From Pseudomonadota bacterium (lineage in GTDB: Bacteria > Pseudomonadota > Gammaproteobacteria > Burkholderiales > Rhodocyclaceae), in assembly GCA_021811225.1 (NCBI GenBank), contig JAJZPJ010000008.1:1-27430 (forward strand): DNA of 27,430 bases, given 5' to 3'. Each line of letters begins with the position of its first letter. The stretch's first letter is position 1. Below are positions 18,281-25,579 of this stretch, in pieces. The position numbers and the translations under genes are program-made. The notes beneath the pieces were generated by a model. That model was not told where the DNA came from. It saw only the letters and a program-made list of their open reading frames with translations, and ran no database searches.

Positions 18281-18784
18281 TTACTTCAGCTTCGCCAGCA
18301 GCGCAAACGGCGAGGCGGCGCCGTCGTGCCGTTCACCGCCGGGCAGGCCGCAGGCATCGTGGCGCGGCGCGACCGGCAGGGCCAGCAACAATTCATCCTC
18401 GACCAACTCGGCCACCGACTGCCGGTCCCGGGCCTCGACCGCGTCGGCGCTGTCGTCCTCGAGCGCCTCGTCGGGCCACGGCGCCCCCGGCGGCACCAGC
18501 AGCACCTGGCGGTCGATCGCCAAGGGAAACCGCATCGCCTCGAGACAGCGCTGACAGCTCAAGTGCAGCTCGCCCATGACCGTGAGCCGCAGATACAACT
18601 TGCCTTGCTCGTTGCGTCCGCCGCTCACATCGCAGACCAGCACCCCGGCATCGTCCGCCAGCGCATCGGCGAGGCGCGGCAGCTCATTCACGGCCAGCTC
18701 CCCGACCAGGTGCCGCCCTTCCCGCGCAAACGCGAGACTGTCGATAGCGATACCGGCGATCCGCCTCATTCCCTGTCGCGACAT
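18281..18784 (-). CDS. yceD: YceD family protein (DUF177), 23S rRNA accumulation protein
   Basis: Small acidic protein of 167 residues. It has the family CxxC (Cys77 and Cys80 in LSCQRCLEAMRFPL), an acidic middle region and the typical end PFALLAKLK. The family is linked to 23S rRNA accumulation in E. coli and plants, and the gene is usually next to rpmF, as here. The start is uncertain. The ATG at 18784 lies within a few bases of the predicted transcription start, and a second in-frame ATG (MRRIAGIAIDSL) at 18769 is possible but has only an adjacent AGGGA. Confidence 0.92.
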   Translation of the reverse strand: MSRQGMRRIAGIAIDSLAFAREGRHLVGELAVNELPRLADALADDAGVLVCDVSGGRNEQGKLYLRLTVMGELHLSCQRCLEAMRFPLAIDRQVLLVPPGAPWPDEALEDDSADAVEARDRQSVAELVEDELLLALPVAPRHDACGLPGGERHDGAASPFALLAKLK

Positions 18785-18793
18785 AAACCGCTA

Positions 18794-18822
18794 ATGATAT
18801 TATTTTTCCCTTTTGCAGTCAA
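18794..18822 (-). promoter_or_regulatory. Sigma-70 type promoter for yceD-rpmF-plsX-fab genes
   Basis: On the minus strand TTGACT (18817-18822) and TATCAT (18794-18799) are separated by exactly 17 bp. Each hexamer matches the consensus at 5 of 6 positions. This is the best sigma-70 promoter in the window. The start would be around 18784-18788, at or just before the first yceD ATG. Confidence 0.65.
18795..18803 (+). promoter_or_regulatory. Candidate extended -10 promoter for maf
   Basis: TGATATTAT fits TGn plus TATTAT on the plus strand, giving a start near 18810 and a leader of about 22 nt. It overlaps the -10 and spacer of the divergent yceD promoter, so both cannot be occupied at once. No -35 is evident. 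Confidence 0.35.
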
Positions 18823-18831
18823 AGCCAAACC

Positions 18832-19431
18832 ATGAATCTGCCGACAGCCCCCACCCCGAGCCTGGTGCTCGCTTCGACCTCGCCGTTCCGACGCGAACTG
18901 CTCGGGAGGCTGCAACTGCCCTTCGAGGTCGCAGCGCCCGAGGTGGATGAGGCCGCCCTGGCCGGAGAATCCCCCGTCGAGACCGCCGAGCGGCTGGCGC
19001 GGGAGAAAGCACAGGCGGTGGCGGCCCGTTTTCCCGGCGCCCTGATCATCGGCAGCGATCAGGTCGCTTACTGCGGCACCAAGCGCTACGGCAAACCCGG
19101 AACCCGCGCCAACGCCTTCGCCCAGCTGCAGGCGATGCGCGGGCAAACGGTGATCTTCCATACCGGCCTGTGCCTGCTCGACAGCGCCAGCGGCGGGGTG
19201 CAGCTATGCGGCGTGCCGACCGAGGTGCGCTTCCGCCAGCTCACCGACGTCGAGATCGGGCGCTATCTCGACCGCGAAGACGCGCTCAACTGCGCCGGCA
19301 GCGCCAAGTCGGAGGGATTGGGCATCGCGCTACTCGAATCGCTGCGCGGCGACGACCCCAACGCCCTGGTGGGCCTGCCGCTGATCGCGCTTTGCCGGAT
19401 GCTGCGTAGCGCCGGGATTCCCCTGCCCTGA
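18832..19431 (+). CDS. Maf family nucleotide pyrophosphatase, YceF type
   Basis: House-cleaning pyrophosphatase of 199 residues. LVLASTSPFRRELL (11-24) is the nucleotide-binding start, GSDQVAYC holds the catalytic Asp, and the late segments SAKSEGLGIALLESLRGDDPNALVGLPL are typical. The pattern fits the YceF subgroup, whose E. coli member hydrolyses 7-methyl-GTP, better than the dTTP/UTP-active YhdE subgroup. Subgroup substrate is inferred. The gene is divergent from yceD across 47 nt and lacks a strong ribosome site. It ends 12 nt before the convergent sppA stop. Confidence 0.9.
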   Translation: MNLPTAPTPSLVLASTSPFRRELLGRLQLPFEVAAPEVDEAALAGESPVETAERLAREKAQAVAARFPGALIIGSDQVAYCGTKRYGKPGTRANAFAQLQAMRGQTVIFHTGLCLLDSASGGVQLCGVPTEVRFRQLTDVEIGRYLDREDALNCAGSAKSEGLGIALLESLRGDDPNALVGLPLIALCRMLRSAGIPLP

Positions 19432-19443
19432 AGTCGGCAGGAC

Positions 19444-20391
19444 TCAGCGCAACGTCATCCGGGTCAGCGCATTGACCACGCCCGCAGACATCTTTGCCCC
19501 AATCTGCTTGGCGAACTTCTCGGCGAGGTTCTGCTTGACCGTGTAGTCGCGCACCTGATCGGCCTTGATGACGTCACGGGCCACCGAATCGACCGTACCA
19601 TAGCCGTCGGCGAGCCCCATTTGAATGCTCTTGGCGCCGGTCCACATCAGCCCGGAGAAAGTGTCGGGCGTTTCCTTGAGGCGCTTGCCCCGGCCCTTTC
19701 TGACCGCATCGATGAATTGCTGGTGAATTTCGTCGAGCATCTCCTGGGCGTAAGCCTTCTGCTGCGCATTCTGGGGCGAGAACGGGTCGAGAAAGCCCTT
19801 GTATTTTCCTGCCGTCAGCAGGCGCCGCTCGACCCCCAGCTTCTCCATGGTCCCGGTGAACCCGAAACCGTCCATCAGCACGCCGATAGAACCGACAATG
19901 CTGGCCTTATTGACGAAAATCTTGTTCGCCGCGGAGGCGACGTAATAGCCGCCCGAAGCGCAGATATCCTCGACCACCACGTACAACGGAATGCTAGGGT
20001 GCAGCGCGCGCAGGCGCCAGATCTCGTCGTTGATGATACCCGACTGCACCGGGCTGCCGCCCGGGCTGTTGATGCGCAAAATGACGCCCTTCGTACCTTT
20101 GTCCTTGAAGGCGGCCTTGAGGCCGCTGATGACGCTGTCGGCACTGGCATCGCCCTGAGCCTGGATCACCCCGTTCAACTGGACCAACGCGGTATGGCTG
20201 GCGTCACCGAGCCGGTCCGCCGGCCTACCCCAATCGACGACATAAGCCAGGATCAGGCCGAGGTAGATGAAACCCAGCAGCTTGAAGAAGATGCCCCAGC
20301 GCCGCCGCCGGCGTTGCTCGGCTATGCCCTCGAGAGCGATTTTTTCCAGGACGCTGCGTTCCCATTGGGCTTTGTTCTGCGGAGTTTCCAT
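19444..20391 (-). CDS. sppA: Signal peptide peptidase SppA type (peptidase S49)
   Basis: Membrane-anchored serine protease that digests cleaved signal peptides. The protein has 315 residues, the short single-domain form. A basic RRRRR stretch precedes one membrane segment (about 32-52). RINSPGGSP (106-114) lines the site, Ser146 is the nucleophile in CASGGYYVAS, and Lys198 in AGKYKG is the probable general base. The open frame extends 26 codons upstream, but the chosen ATG overlaps the upstream gene's stop by one base (TGATG). It is the last gene of the rluC-gph-Rieske-sppA group. Confidence 0.93.
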   Translation of the reverse strand: METPQNKAQWERSVLEKIALEGIAEQRRRRRWGIFFKLLGFIYLGLILAYVVDWGRPADRLGDASHTALVQLNGVIQAQGDASADSVISGLKAAFKDKGTKGVILRINSPGGSPVQSGIINDEIWRLRALHPSIPLYVVVEDICASGGYYVASAANKIFVNKASIVGSIGVLMDGFGFTGTMEKLGVERRLLTAGKYKGFLDPFSPQNAQQKAYAQEMLDEIHQQFIDAVRKGRGKRLKETPDTFSGLMWTGAKSIQMGLADGYGTVDSVARDVIKADQVRDYTVKQNLAEKFAKQIGAKMSAGVVNALTRMTLR

Positions 20392-20744
20392 CAGGGCTCT
20401 GCTTCTTTCAAAAGGATCTGTCCATCGATTTCGCACACGGCCAGGGGCTGCAGGCCCTTGCCGTTGCACCGCCCCTGAAGGCAGCGGCCGTCTTCCGGGG
20501 CATAGAGCGCACCGTGCGTCGCGCAGATCAAGTATAAACCGGAACTATCGAAAAACTCTCCACGCTGCCAGTCCAACTCGACCGGCATGTGGCCGCAGCG
20601 ATTCACGAATGCGCGCGGTACACCGCGGTGGCGGACGACGAAACAGGGTTCGCTGACGCCGTGACGGTCGATGTCGAAGCGCACGCCGCGGCCGCCCTCG
20701 ACCAGTTCCTCACCGCTGCAGATTAGGCGTTTCGGGACAGCCAT
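20391..20744 (-). CDS. Rieske-type [2Fe-2S] ferredoxin-like protein
   Basis: Small soluble protein of 117 residues with a complete Rieske cluster site: Cys50-Gly-His52 (NRCGHMPVEL) and Cys74-Ala-Thr-His77 (ICATHGALY). It has no membrane segment, so it is not a bc1 Rieske subunit. It resembles the ferredoxin components that serve oxygenases, but no oxygenase or reductase is nearby. The chosen ATG overlaps the gph 3' end by 22 nt. An ATG 10 codons earlier would add an Arg-rich tail. The partner is unknown, and the gene is often found in this same neighbourhood in betaproteobacteria. Confidence 0.88.
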   Translation of the reverse strand: MAVPKRLICSGEELVEGGRGVRFDIDRHGVSEPCFVVRHRGVPRAFVNRCGHMPVELDWQRGEFFDSSGLYLICATHGALYAPEDGRCLQGRCNGKGLQPLAVCEIDGQILLKEAEP

Positions 20745-21376
20745 GCCTGCAGCTCGGCGACGCTGCCGGCGCAATACAGCGGTTGCGCGGCCGTCAATTC
20801 CGCGCGTGGATGGGCGCCGTAAGCCACGGCCAGGGCGCCGACGCCGGCGTTCTGCGCCATTTTCAGATCATGCGTGGTGTCGCCGACCATCAGCGTCCGC
20901 TCTGCCGGCACGGCAAACTCGTCCATCAGCTCATAGAGCATCTGCGGATGCGGCTTGGAGGGGCACTCGTCGGCGCAGCGCGTCGCCCGGAAATGCCCGG
21001 CCAGACCGCTCGCGGCCAGCGCCCGGTCGAGCCCGTGGCGACTCTTGCCGGTGGCCACGCCCAGACGATGGCCGGATGCCGCCAGCCCCGCCACCAGCGC
21101 CTCGATGCCTTCGAACAGACCCAACTCGCCGTCTCCGGCCAGATAGTGGTGACGATAGCGCTCCGCCAAGGCGCGATAGCGCGCCGGTGGAAGATCGGGT
21201 AGCGCGTTGGCCAGCGCGTCGTTCAGGCCCAGGCCGATGATGTGGCGCGCCCGCGCGTCGGAGGGCGGCGCTATGTCGAGATCCCGGCAGGCCGCCTGGA
21301 TTGCCGCGACGATGGCGCCGGCCGAGTCCATCAGGGTGCCGTCCCAATCGAAGACGATCAGTTCAAAGCGCTTCAA
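20723..21376 (-). CDS. HAD family hydrolase, phosphoglycolate phosphatase-like
   Basis: Cytosolic HAD-superfamily phosphatase of 217 residues. Motif I is FDWDGTLMDS with the nucleophile Asp10 and acid Asp12. Motif II is GVATGKS, the motif III region has KPHPQML, and motif IV is MVGDTTHDLKMA. The cap is small and alpha-helical, as in Gph and PpaX. I set the start at TTG (21376) because GGAGG lies 5 nt before it and the protein then begins MKRFELIVFDWDG. Another TTG 12 codons earlier lacks such a site. It overlaps rluC by 14 nt. The exact substrate (2-phosphoglycolate or another phosphate ester) is not certain. Confidence 0.9.
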   Translation of the reverse strand: MKRFELIVFDWDGTLMDSAGAIVAAIQAACRDLDIAPPSDARARHIIGLGLNDALANALPDLPPARYRALAERYRHHYLAGDGELGLFEGIEALVAGLAASGHRLGVATGKSRHGLDRALAASGLAGHFRATRCADECPSKPHPQMLYELMDEFAVPAERTLMVGDTTHDLKMAQNAGVGALAVAYGAHPRAELTAAQPLYCAGSVAELQAWLSRNA

Positions 21377-22340
21377 GAACGCCTCCGTCGCCGTAATCCC
21401 GCGTCTGTGCAAGCTCCAAGCGGGCGAGGAAGTTGCGCAACTCCGGCGGCAGCGGCGCCTTCAGTGAAATTTCCTGGCCGGTCAAGGGGTGGCTGAAGGA
21501 CAAGCTCGCCGCGTGCAGGAACATGCGCTTCAGACCGGTTTTGGCGAGTTCCCGGTTGGCCGGAAAGTCGCCGTACTTGTCGTCGCCCGCCAGCTGAAAG
21601 CCAAGGTGCGCCAGATGCACGCGGATCTGGTGGGTCCGTCCGGTTTTCAGTTCCACTTCCACCAGGCTGAAATTCTCCCAGCGCGCCACCAGCCTGACGA
21701 TGCTGTGCGAAGCCCGGCCCTCGTCCGAGACGCTGACGCGTCGCTCGCCCTCGGCGGTCAGATACTTCAGCAGCGGCAGCCGCACGTGCTGCAGGGGGTT
21801 CAGCCAGCGCCCCCGGACCAGGGCCAGGTAGCGCTTGCGGATCGCCCCGTCGCGGAACATGTCGTGCAGCCGGGTCAGGGCCGAGCGTTTTTTGGCCAGG
21901 ATCAGCAGGCCGGAGGTTTCCCGGTCCAAGCGGTGGGCGAGTTCCAGAAAACGCGCCTCTGGGCGCTGCCGGCGCAACTGCTCGATGACCCCGAAACTCA
22001 CGCCGCTGCCGCCGTGGACCGCGACGCCCGCGGGTTTATCGACCACCAGCAGCGCCTCGTCCTCGAACACGACGGCGAACTCGCGCGCCGGGACGAGCGC
22101 CTGGGCCGGCCGCTCGGAGACGCGGATCGGCGGCACGCGCACGGCATCGCCGATGTTGAGGCGGTAGTCCGGACCAATGCGGCCCTTGTTCACCCGCACC
22201 TCGCCGCTCCTCAGGATGCGATAGACGTGGCTTTTCGGCACGCCCTTGCAGACGCGCAACAGAAAATTGTCGATGCGCTGGCCGGCCGATTCCTCGCCGA
22301 CTTCCAGCCATGTCGCGGAATCTTTGCTTAAGCCATTCAT
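21363..22340 (-). CDS. rluC: 23S rRNA pseudouridine synthase RluC type
   Basis: Converts uridines of 23S rRNA to pseudouridine (positions 955, 2504 and 2580 in E. coli). The 325-residue protein has an S4 RNA-binding domain (about 21-70). A RluA-family catalytic domain follows, with the nucleophile Asp139 in HRLDRETSGLL and the later KTGRTHQIRVHL motif. Its place divergent from rne matches rluC in proteobacteria and favours RluC over RluD. The open frame is 13 codons longer upstream, but the chosen ATG (MNGLSKDS) lies just after an AT-rich TATATT element. Confidence 0.93.
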   Translation of the reverse strand: MNGLSKDSATWLEVGEESAGQRIDNFLLRVCKGVPKSHVYRILRSGEVRVNKGRIGPDYRLNIGDAVRVPPIRVSERPAQALVPAREFAVVFEDEALLVVDKPAGVAVHGGSGVSFGVIEQLRRQRPEARFLELAHRLDRETSGLLILAKKRSALTRLHDMFRDGAIRKRYLALVRGRWLNPLQHVRLPLLKYLTAEGERRVSVSDEGRASHSIVRLVARWENFSLVEVELKTGRTHQIRVHLAHLGFQLAGDDKYGDFPANRELAKTGLKRMFLHAASLSFSHPLTGQEISLKAPLPPELRNFLARLELAQTRDYGDGGVLEAL

Positions 22341-22822
22341 TTGCAATATACTGTTTTCCAGTTTGCCGTCCCGCGGCAAGCGTGCCCGGCGGTCCGAAGT
22401 GACGTCGGCGGCGCGCCGGGGATGTTGTCGGTACCCGTTTTTCGAACTTTGTACCTCTGTTCAAGCGAATCGTACCGGACAGTGAGCAGGCACCAGCCCA
22501 ACGCATCGATCGCCGGTTTCCCGTATTCCGGGAGCTTACCGGGCCGCCCGAGCCTCCGGCCCAGCCAGTTCAGCAGACGCCACAGGTTTTCTCGCTCACC
22601 CGAAGCAGCGATGGTACTTGATTTGCGCGCACCGAGCACCGCATGAATACCGGGCTCCGAGACAGCGGTTCGCCGCAGGCCTCGGAGCAAGCTTGAAGAA
22701 GACGAAGCTGACCCTAGTTTGCCCGAGAACCTCACTATGACCGTAATCCAGCAATACTGAGTGTTGTCGCCCAACCGGGCGTAGCTTCGTCGTGCCCGTG
22801 CCGTGCGCGCGGGAGCACATAG
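22341..22822 (+). promoter_or_regulatory. rluC-rne divergent spacer with structured rne leader
   Basis: I find no convincing gene in these 482 nt. Read toward rne they hold a chain of hairpins: TTGCCG/CGGCAA (22363-22379); a branched one bounded by CGGTAC and GTACCG (22429-22477) with inner TTCG/CGAA and AAC/GTT; CCGGT/ACCGG with inner CCCG/CGGG (22513-22542); GCTCCGAG/CTCGGAGC with inner GCGG-TTCG-CCGC (22654-22688); and CGCCC/GGGCG (22768-22781). RNase E in E. coli controls its own mRNA through hairpins in a long leader, so a similar role is plausible. I could not fix the rne promoter. TATATT (22345-22350, minus) may serve rluC. Confidence 0.55.
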
Positions 22823-25513
22823 ATGAAACGCATGCTGTTCAATGCGACGCAGGCCGAGGAACTCCGCGTCGCGATCGTCGATGGTCAGAAACTGGTTGAC
22901 CTCGACATCGAATCGGCCACCAAGGAGCAACGCAAGGGCAACATCTACAAGGCGGTCATCACCCGCATCGAGCCCAGCCTCGAAGCCGCCTTCGTCGAGT
23001 ACGGCGCGGAGCGTCACGGTTTCCTGCCGTTCAAGGAGGTCGCGCGCAGCTATTTCAAATCCGAAGGGGAGCCGGGCAAGGCCCGCATCCAGGACGCGCT
23101 GCGCGTCGGCCAGGAGTTGATCGTCCAGGTGGACAAGGACGAGCGCGGCAACAAGGGGGCGGCGCTGACCACCTTCATTTCCCTGGCCGGCCGCTATCTG
23201 GTGCTGATGCCCAACAACCCGCGCGGCGGCGGCGTTTCCAGACGCGTCGAGGGCGAAGACCGGCAGGAACTGCGCGAGATCATGGACCGGCTCGAAGTGC
23301 CGGCGAGCACCAGCCTGATCGCGCGCACCGCCGGCATCGGCCGCAGCTACGAGGAACTGCAGTGGGACTTGAACTACCTGCTGCAGCTCTGGGGCGCGAT
23401 CGAGGGTGCGGCCAATTCGCAGAAGGGCGCCTTCCTGATCTACCAGGAATCGAGCCTGGTGATCCGCGCGATACGCGACTACTTCACCCCGGACATCGGC
23501 GAGATCCTGATCGACACCGACGACGTCTTCGAGCAGGCGCAGCAGTTCATGGCGCACGTGATGCCGGGCAACGTCGCCCGGGTCAAGCGCTACAGCGACG
23601 ACGTGCCGCTGTTCTCGCGCTTCCAGATCGAGCACCAGATCGAGTCGGCCTACTCGCGCCAGGTGACCCTGCCTTCCGGCGGCGCCATCGTCATCGACCA
23701 CACCGAGGCCCTGGTCTCGGTGGACGTCAACTCCGGGCGCGCCACCAAGGGCGCCGACATCGAGGAGACCGCCTACAAGACCAACCTCGAAGCCGCCGAC
23801 GAGACCGCGCGCCAGTTGCGCCTGCGCGACCTGGGCGGCCTGATCGTCATCGACTTCATCGACATGGAGAGCACGCGCAACCAGCGCGAGGTCGAAAACC
23901 GGCTGCGCGACGCTCTGCATTTCGACCGCGCCCGGGTCCAGACCGGCAAGATCAGCCGCTTCGGTCTGCTCGAACTGTCGCGTCAGCGGCTGCGCCCGGC
24001 GCTGGCCGAGACCAGCTACATCCCCTGCCCGCGCTGCAGCGGCACCGGCCATACCCGCAGCACCGAGTCCTCGGCGCTGCACATCCTGCGCATCCTGGAA
24101 GAGGAGGCGATGAAGGAAAACACCGGCGCGCTGCATTGCCAGGTGCCGGTCGATGTCGCCACCTTCCTGCTGAACGAGAAGCGCGTCGACATCGCCAAGA
24201 TAGAGATGCGCCACAAGGTCAATCTGGTGCTGATCCCCAACGTTCACCTGGAAACGCCGCACCACCAGATCGTGCGTCTGCGTCACGACCAGCTCAACCT
24301 GGAGGAAGTCTCCCTGCCGAGCTACAAGATGGTCGAGATGCCCGCCGAGGAGGGCTACACGCCGCCTTCGGCGCAGACCGAAGCGAAGCCGGCGCGCCAG
24401 GAGGCCGCGGTCAAGGGCATCGCCCTGGGGCAGCCGGCGCCGATCGTCGCGCCCAAGGCCAAGGCGGTTGCACCGGCGACATCGGCAACCGAGCCGCGCG
24501 GCCTCCTGGCGACCATCATCTCCTGGTTCTCCGGCAAGCCGGCCGCGCCTGCTGCCGCCGCGAGCAAGGCCGAGAGGCCGCCGCAGCGCGAAGCCCGCAG
24601 CGAGGGACGACGCGGCGGCAGGACCCGGCGCGAGGGTGGTCGCAACGAGCGCCCGCAACGGACGGAACCCCAGCAACAGCCGGTCAGGCCCGAGCGCAGC
24701 GAAAAGGCCGAGAGAGACGAGGCCCCGCGCGAACCCCGCCGTAGTCGCGGCGAACGTCCTGAAAAAGAACGCCCCGCCGGCGAGCCTAGGGAATCGAAAG
24801 AGCCCAGGGAACCGCGCGAACCGCGTCAGCCGCGTGCACCGCGCCAGAAGCCGGCCGAATCGGCGCCAGCGAGCCAGGAAGCCGCGCCCGGTAGCGCACC
24901 CGGCGCCGAGGCCGCACCCGAAGAGGGACAGCGGGCCCGTCGCGGCCGCCGCGGCGGTCGGCGCGAGCGCCGTCCGGGCGAGGAGGCAGCGACCGTCGCG
25001 GCCGAGACCGCTACAGTCTCAGCGTCCGAAGTCGAAATGACGGAACAGCAGCGGGTCGCTGACCAGCCCGCGCCGATCCAGGCAGCCGAATTCGTCTCGG
25101 CGGCGCACCTCCCCTCGCCCGCGACGCCTGCCGAGCCCGTCATCCCCGAGCCCGCCGCCCAACAGCTGCCGGTGAGCATGGAACCGGCCCTGCATGCGCT
25201 CGTGGCGGCGGAACCGTCGCCGGTCGCCGAACCCGCCGTCGCAGTGGAGCTGTCTGAGCCGATCGCCGAGGCAGCTCAAGCGGCACCCGCCGTTCAGGCG
25301 GAGGCGCCCGTCGCAACGCCACCGGCAGACTTGTCGGCGTCATTGCAGCAGGCCGGTCTGCAACTGGTCGAGACCAGCAGCGCCAAGTCGCGCCCGCAGA
25401 TCGAAGCGATGCCCCCCGCGCAGCCGCTCGGACGCAAGCCGCGCCCGGCGCCGGTGGTCGCCGACGAGCCGCTGCAGATCGTCGAGACCAACTCAGGCGC
25501 TCGGCCGCTGTAA
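22823..25513 (+). CDS. rne: Ribonuclease E
   Basis: Endonuclease and degradosome scaffold for mRNA decay and rRNA/tRNA processing. The protein has 896 residues. The N-terminal half carries the S1 domain (about 35-125). The catalytic acidic residues are Asp301 (VDVNSGRA) and Asp344 (IDFIDM), and the Zn-link is CPRC (402-405). After about residue 520 the protein is low complexity. GLLATIISWFSG (560-571) looks like the amphipathic membrane-targeting helix. Arg-rich RNA-binding stretches, a run of Pro-Arg-x repeats (654-675) and a Pro/Ala-rich tail follow. The tail ends with two copies of a VET motif (846-853 and 884-891). GGGAG lies 7 nt before the ATG. Confidence 0.97.
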   Translation: MKRMLFNATQAEELRVAIVDGQKLVDLDIESATKEQRKGNIYKAVITRIEPSLEAAFVEYGAERHGFLPFKEVARSYFKSEGEPGKARIQDALRVGQELIVQVDKDERGNKGAALTTFISLAGRYLVLMPNNPRGGGVSRRVEGEDRQELREIMDRLEVPASTSLIARTAGIGRSYEELQWDLNYLLQLWGAIEGAANSQKGAFLIYQESSLVIRAIRDYFTPDIGEILIDTDDVFEQAQQFMAHVMPGNVARVKRYSDDVPLFSRFQIEHQIESAYSRQVTLPSGGAIVIDHTEALVSVDVNSGRATKGADIEETAYKTNLEAADETARQLRLRDLGGLIVIDFIDMESTRNQREVENRLRDALHFDRARVQTGKISRFGLLELSRQRLRPALAETSYIPCPRCSGTGHTRSTESSALHILRILEEEAMKENTGALHCQVPVDVATFLLNEKRVDIAKIEMRHKVNLVLIPNVHLETPHHQIVRLRHDQLNLEEVSLPSYKMVEMPAEEGYTPPSAQTEAKPARQEAAVKGIALGQPAPIVAPKAKAVAPATSATEPRGLLATIISWFSGKPAAPAAAASKAERPPQREARSEGRRGGRTRREGGRNERPQRTEPQQQPVRPERSEKAERDEAPREPRRSRGERPEKERPAGEPRESKEPREPREPRQPRAPRQKPAESAPASQEAAPGSAPGAEAAPEEGQRARRGRRGGRRERRPGEEAATVAAETATVSASEVEMTEQQRVADQPAPIQAAEFVSAAHLPSPATPAEPVIPEPAAQQLPVSMEPALHALVAAEPSPVAEPAVAVELSEPIAEAAQAAPAVQAEAPVATPPADLSASLQQAGLQLVETSSAKSRPQIEAMPPAQPLGRKPRPAPVVADEPLQIVETNSGARPL

Positions 25514-25520
25514 GTCGCGG

Positions 25521-25550
25521 GGCACGGACGCGAAGCATCGCGTCCGTGCC
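25521..25550. terminator. Perfect 13-bp hairpin between convergent rne and uvrB
   Basis: GGCACGGACGCGA (25521-25533) pairs perfectly with TCGCGTCCGTGCC (25538-25550) around an AGCA loop, 7 nt after the rne stop and 29 nt from the uvrB stop. Its position suits a bidirectional end signal for both genes. Neither side has a clear U-run, so it could instead be a 3'-end stabiliser with Rho-dependent termination. Confidence 0.7.
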
Positions 25551-25579
25551 TCGCTCTTCACCCAGCGAGTTACCCCGCC

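Noticed and set aside
22341..22820. Small ORFs of 101 codons (plus) and 74 codons (minus) in the rluC-rne spacer
   Set aside because: Neither has a convincing ribosome site or domain, and the region is better explained as a structured leader.
22337..24676. 779-codon open frame on the minus strand opposite rne
   Set aside because: It covers the conserved RNase E catalytic half in antisense and runs through the hairpin-rich leader. No domain is recognisable.
24782..24847. Short tandem DNA repeats in rne considered as a repeat array
   Set aside because: They are in frame and encode Pro-Arg-x repeats in the disordered RNase E tail, so they are a protein feature and not a CRISPR or satellite.
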